In this document: one piece after another, positions 59,405 through 64,000 of the stretch | Layout of the letters: each line of letters starts with the position of its first letter | Numbering within the stretch: the first letter of the stretch is position 1 | Assembly: GCA_011032825.1 (NCBI GenBank) | Contig: JAADJZ010000016.1 | Location: 806,001-870,000, forward strand | Reading direction: 5' to 3' | DNA length: 64,000 nt | From: Massariosphaeria phaeospora | Lineage: Eukaryota; Ascomycota; Dothideomycetes; Pleosporales | Notes under the pieces: generated by a model | The model's database searches: none | The model's input: only the letters and a program-made list of their open reading frames with translations | What the model was told of the DNA's origin: nothing | Made by a program: the position numbers and the translations under genes

Positions 59405-62400
59405 GTGCCCTACACAATAATGCCACACAATAATGCCACAAACTAAACCCTAGAAACTTTTCTTAATTTTACTTTACTATTCTAATAAGCTGTAGGCTGG
59501 TAAATAAGTAGAGGTTGAGTTAGAGTTGAGTTAGCTTACGTTAGACCTCAACTTAACTCTAGCTTTAACTCGCGCTAGTTACTAAGCAGCTTGAGTTAAA
59601 GTTGAGTTAAAGTAGTTAAAGTTTAAAGTTGTAGTTAAGTCTTACATAATATTTACAACTTATATTAATATTAAGTTTTTTATGTATATTTATTACATTT
59701 ATTTACTATAGTTTCTTAACTATTTAGGTAACTTTAACTTAACTTTTAACTTAAAGCTTTAAGTACTCTAACTTAACCTCTACCTACGCTAGATTAACTT
59801 TAACTTAACTTTAACTTAAAGTTTATACAACTTATAACTTAACCTATACCTATTAACAAGTACTTTCTACTTATTTGCTAGCGTAATAAGCTGCTTATTA
59901 CAACAAATAGCGTAGCTAATTGTTTAAGCTAGTATTAATATAGTATTTCTTTAAAGCTTAACGTTATAACGTATTAGATTATCGAACTTAATAGATTATC
60001 GAACCTAACAAAATTTCTTAGCACAACTAACTTATTTTAAAGAACATAAAATTAATTGCTATTAAATAAAAAACTTGCGCACGTTGTGCTAGCTTTAGAT
60101 TTAAAAGCTTTTTTTGTATTTTTTTTAGTAAGTGTAAGTATTGTGCTTTATATTACTATAGTTTTTACAGCGCTGTAAAGTTAGTTGTGCTTTTTTTTAA
60201 CTTTTCTTACTACGCGCTTTCTTTAATAGCTAAATGTTACAAACAAAGATAATACTAGGTATCGTAGACTAAGCAACGACGCAGAAAAGTTGTTAGAGCT
60301 TGCTAGTGCGCAAGACGAAAGTACAGCAACGCGCGAAGCAAAGTTAAGTAATTAAGAATTACGTAACGTGCTTAGCACGCTTAGTAGTTTTAGTACTAAG
60401 CAAACTAAGCAGAGGTTGCTTAGTAAAATTAGCGCGCTTAGTACTAAGCACACTAAGCAAATTAAGTAGAACGCTTTTAGCAAAGAATTATAGAACTATA
60501 TAGATTAGCAGAATTTTTTTTATAGTTTAAATTCTTTGTAGTTAACTTTTCTAAGTACATTTTATACATAGATTAGATCTATAGGCAATAGATTGTTACT
60601 TTGTTATTCTATTTAAAATAGAATTAAAATTGTTTTTTTGTTGTTATTAAGCTTTTCGAACATAGAACAATTCTTTAGGTAGAATCTTCGAGTTCGATAC
60701 TAGTACCTTCGGTAAAAGAACACTTCTAATAACACTTTAACTACTTTAGATTTGAAACTAAAACAACATAGCAATACCTACGAGCTTACGTACAACGAGT
60801 AGCAGCGTTACTACACCTACAACGAACCTAGCAACTATAATAGCAAAGCAAGCTAATTAGATACAGCAGCAAGCGAAATAGATTTAAAAACTATTAGTAG
60901 TAGTTACAAAGCTTTAAAGTAAGCTAAAAAAAAAGTTAGCAAAAGCACTCTCTCTAGAGAAATATAGCGAGAGAAAAAAAAACTTAAAACTTTTTTTTAC
61001 TAACGTAGACTTTTACTACTGTTATTATAGCAACAGCTTTTACATAGATTAAAACAAGATTTTAGTAGCTAGAATGCACATAAAAGACAATGCAGCAGAA
61101 TAGTTTTAGCTATACGTTAAAAACTACGTTACGCACGCAGAAAACGTAAAGAAAATAAAGCAAAACACGAAGCGCATTTTTAAAAATTAAGAGTTGTTTA
61201 AGCAGAAACTTTATACAATCTACGGCAAAGTAAACGAAACGCAGCAAGCAATAAACTAACTTAAACTACTTAAGCAGAAAAGCTTAGCTAGCGAGTACAC
61301 AATTAAATTCAAAAGAATTTAAGCTAAAGTAGACAATGTAGGAGAACGCAGCTTATGCAAATTCTACTACGCAAAGTTAAAAAAATACGTAAAAAATAAA
61401 ATTAGTTAAGACAAAAAACTAAAAGAACTTAATAAGTTAATTAAAACTATAGTACAAATTAACAACTAACTATAGCAACAATAGCAAAAACGCAAGTTCA
61501 CTGTCAAACTGTACATACGCCTAGTAACAACAACTAAAAAAACTTATTATTTTAACCTAATAAATATCAACAGCGTTAAACGAGTTTAGAACAACAAACT
61601 ACTACAAAAGCAGTTTAACAAAAAGAACGCTACCTTAACAAAGCAAAACCTTAAAAACAAGTTGTTAAAAAAAAACGTTAGAAACGTTACAACAATAAAG
61701 TATGTCTTTAGTGCAGCAAAAACAAACACTTTTGCAGAAACTACTTAGAGACACAATAGAAAGTAGTAGGTGCTTAAGCTGCTACTATTGCTATAGTCTA
61801 ACTACAGCAAGTAGCTACACTATACTCAAAAAACCTCGAAAAATTAAAGAACAATTAGGTTTGAATAAAAAGTCTTGAAGACGTTATAGAACTAACAAAT
61901 AAAGACAACAAAAAAACATTAACTTTACAAGTCTAGAAAATCAACGGACGGCTATAGAACTACGAATGCTAAATGTGCAGCTAAAAAACTTATATTGCTT
62001 AGTATTGCAAGAACAAGTTTTATACGCTTTAAATTAAAGAACTACAAAAATAGAAAGTTGCAAACGCAGCAATAGCACAACAAAAGCTAACAAAAAAAAA
62101 TATAGTTTGCAAATTAAGAAAATTACAGAAACCTACTTTAGCACTAGTGCAACGAAAAGAACTGTGTATACTACGCAGATAATAGAATTCTCGCTTAGCA
62201 ATAGCTAAAATTACTATTATACGTTTTGCTCAAAGATAGCAAGTGTACAGTAGCAAAATGCTACGTACACAACTACGACAATTAGTTTAAAAACTACAGC
62301 AGTAGCTGCAAATAAGCGTAGTATTACAATAAAAAATGTTAAACACACTAGTTTTGCAAGCATATTACAGAATAGTAGCTTATAAGTCTAAAAAACGAGG

Positions 62401-64000
62401 ACTACTTAGAATGCAACAACGAATTATGTATAAAAAACTACGATACGTGCTAAGTAGCACAATAGCTTTTTTGCACTACAAAATGCACTATCTATAAGCT
62501 ATAAAAAAATGCAACAAAATAAAATCTTAAAAACTAAAACTACGACAAATTTTTAAAGCTTTAGAAATGCTTCGCTAGCAAATGCAACTACTACGAGCAA
62601 TAGAACATTTTAAAAAAACAAGCCTTAAAGGCTTTTTTAGCAAAAAACTAGCGAGCTACTAGACCTATAGTTAGAATAGTATAAGTACTTTTAGCACAAC
62701 TGTACAAAGCGTACAAAAAACGCAACTAAAACAAAATTACATAAAAGTAAAAGCAAAAGTCGTAGGCTAAAAGCTTACTGCACTACTCAACAGCAAAGCT
62801 GCCTAAACATTAGTCTCTTTTAAATAGGTAAAAAAAAACAGAATACTTTACTAAGTTAAGAATTAACTAATACAAACAGTGTTAGCTAATAGACAACTAC
62901 TAAAATATAGAAACAGTTTAATTAACCTAAAAACTTAAAAAGTTAAGTTGAAAGTTGCGAGTATTAGGCACCAACAGTGTATTAATATTATAAACCTTAA
63001 AAGTTTTGACATGTATATTGAGTACAACTAGCTACAAAAACACAACTTTAACATTAATTAAAAAAACAAAACAATACGCAGCTAAAGGCTTAGAAAAAAA
63101 GTCGCTGTAGTACTACAAAATAGTTCGACAATTCAAAGCTTACCTAAGAATAAAAAAGTTAGTCTAATTTTACTTTACAAGATCGCAAGAATTTGTAATA
63201 AAAACTCTTAGCAAATAAGAGTTATATAGATACGACAAGTTGCGCTTTTAAAAATAAGCAAACCGCGATTCAACCTCTTTAAAAAACAAAAAAAAGAGTT
63301 TAAAAACTTTTTTACTAAATACTAAACAGAGTTTAAAAGCTTTTTTAAAAAAAACAAAAAGCACGACCTAGCAAACTACTAAAAATAAAATCACAAGATT
63401 ATTCTTAAAAAAGGAACAAAACTGCAACTAAGACTAATGTATCTCCTAACTTACAACTAGCAAAAGAAATTAAAGAAATACATTTAAAGAAATATCTAGC
63501 AAGAATATATACAACTAAGCGAGAGCTTAATAGCGTCGCTAATATTGTTTGTACTAAAGAAAAACAAAGAATTGAAACTATGCGTAGACTATCAACAGCT
63601 TAACAACGTTACACGAAAAAACTAATACCTACTACCGCTTATTTAAAAGCTTATAAATTAACTTTAAAAAGTAAAATAAATTACAAAACTTAACGTACGA
63701 AATAGATACTATTGCATTAGAATTGTAAAAGAGCACAAATAGTTAATAGCTTTCAAAACTTAATATAAACTCTATAAGTACTAGGTTATACTGTTTAAAT
63801 TAACTAATGCCTTAGCTACGTTTTAGGCTTTAATTAACAAAGCACTATACAAATACTTAGACATTTTTGTTATAGCGTACTTAAACGACGTATTAATATA
63901 CTCTAAAGAAACGCTCGAAGAACATTAAAAGCATGTTAAAAAAGTACTACAGAAGATAAAGCAGTACTAGCTATTACTTTACCTAAAGAAATGTAAATTT
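59405..64000 (+). mobile_element. RIP-degraded Ty3/gypsy LTR retrotransposon, truncated by the window end
   Basis: From about 59.4 kb composition turns sharply AT-rich and every frame fills with TAA/TAG. Reading plus-strand remnants: CVDYQQLNNVTRKN at 63581-63622 and AYLNDVLIYS at 63875-63904, in the same frame, then EETLEEH-like ETLEEH with KHVKKVLQKI (63908-63960). These are reverse-transcriptase motifs of the gypsy type; the catalytic YxDD has become YLND (GAC to AAC), as G-to-A mutation predicts. The stretch 60260-63500 has the length of gag, protease and the start of pol but no ORF survives. Inactive. The 5' LTR is not delimited; the 3' half lies outside the window. Confidence 0.85.
59470..59880. 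repeat. AACTTA/TAAGTT inverted arrays at the element's left edge
   Basis: Short units GAGTTA or GTTAAAG run at 59510-59640 and the complementary CTTTAAC, ACTTAAC at 59725-59850, so the two halves can pair. It may be the degenerate 5' LTR or a separate satellite-like insertion. Confidence 0.6.

Noticed and set aside
60680..60705. tRNA B-box-like GAGTTCGATACTAG in the AT-rich element
   Set aside because: No A-box or acceptor stem at proper spacing; lies inside the degraded retroelement.

Overview
This is a nuclear segment from a filamentous ascomycete (Pezizomycotina; the gene content looks Dothideomycete-like, though I cannot place it further). The evidence is many short GT-AG introns (about 45-120 bp), fungal-specific families (HET, NLR-like STAND, GH17, Vps3844, DUF2235) and an AT-saturated, stop-riddled retroelement at the right end that looks like repeat-induced point mutation (RIP). 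There is no prokaryotic operon structure, and I see no CRISPR array, rRNA or convincing tRNA.

Layout. 0.7-12.4 kb: RSC4-type double-bromodomain protein, Ca2+/calmodulin-dependent kinase, a 103-aa membrane protein, a DUF1294 protein, a small C2H2 protein set among repeats, and a secreted GH17 glucanase (btgE-like). 14.7-23.6 kb: DUF2235 hydrolase, an intact NLR-like protein (STAND N-terminus, NACHT, ankyrin) and a YAT-family amino-acid permease. 24.6-32.8 kb is a decayed accessory island: a NACHT-WD40 relic, an ankyrin gene with an in-frame stop, a Gde1-like SPX-ankyrin-glycerophosphodiesterase gene with a frameshift and a lost splice donor, then two foldback (MITE-like) elements. 33.3-51.2 kb is mostly conserved genes: GH88/GH105-like hydrolase, a multi-span membrane protein, EPT1/CPT1 phospholipid synthase, an unrecognised protein, Vps3844, SEC66, NPL4, RFC2, a lipocalin-like protein and a GPI-anchored protein. 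51.4-59.2 kb: a HET-domain gene with a rearranged 5' end, CKS1, a 2-kb gene-poor gap and a large C2H2 protein. 59.4-64 kb: a RIP-degraded Ty3/gypsy element that runs off the window inside its reverse transcriptase.

Links between genes are mostly general. SEC66 (ER translocation), NPL4 (Cdc48 adaptor), Vps3844 and EPT1 all act at the ER membrane; RFC2 and CKS1 serve the cell cycle; the NLR-like, NACHT-WD40, ankyrin and HET genes belong to the fungal non-self-recognition repertoire, which evolves by birth and death. A short dispersed repeat (core GATACARTAGGGCTTTGT) occurs in at least six places, including a 532-bp intron of the DUF2235 gene.
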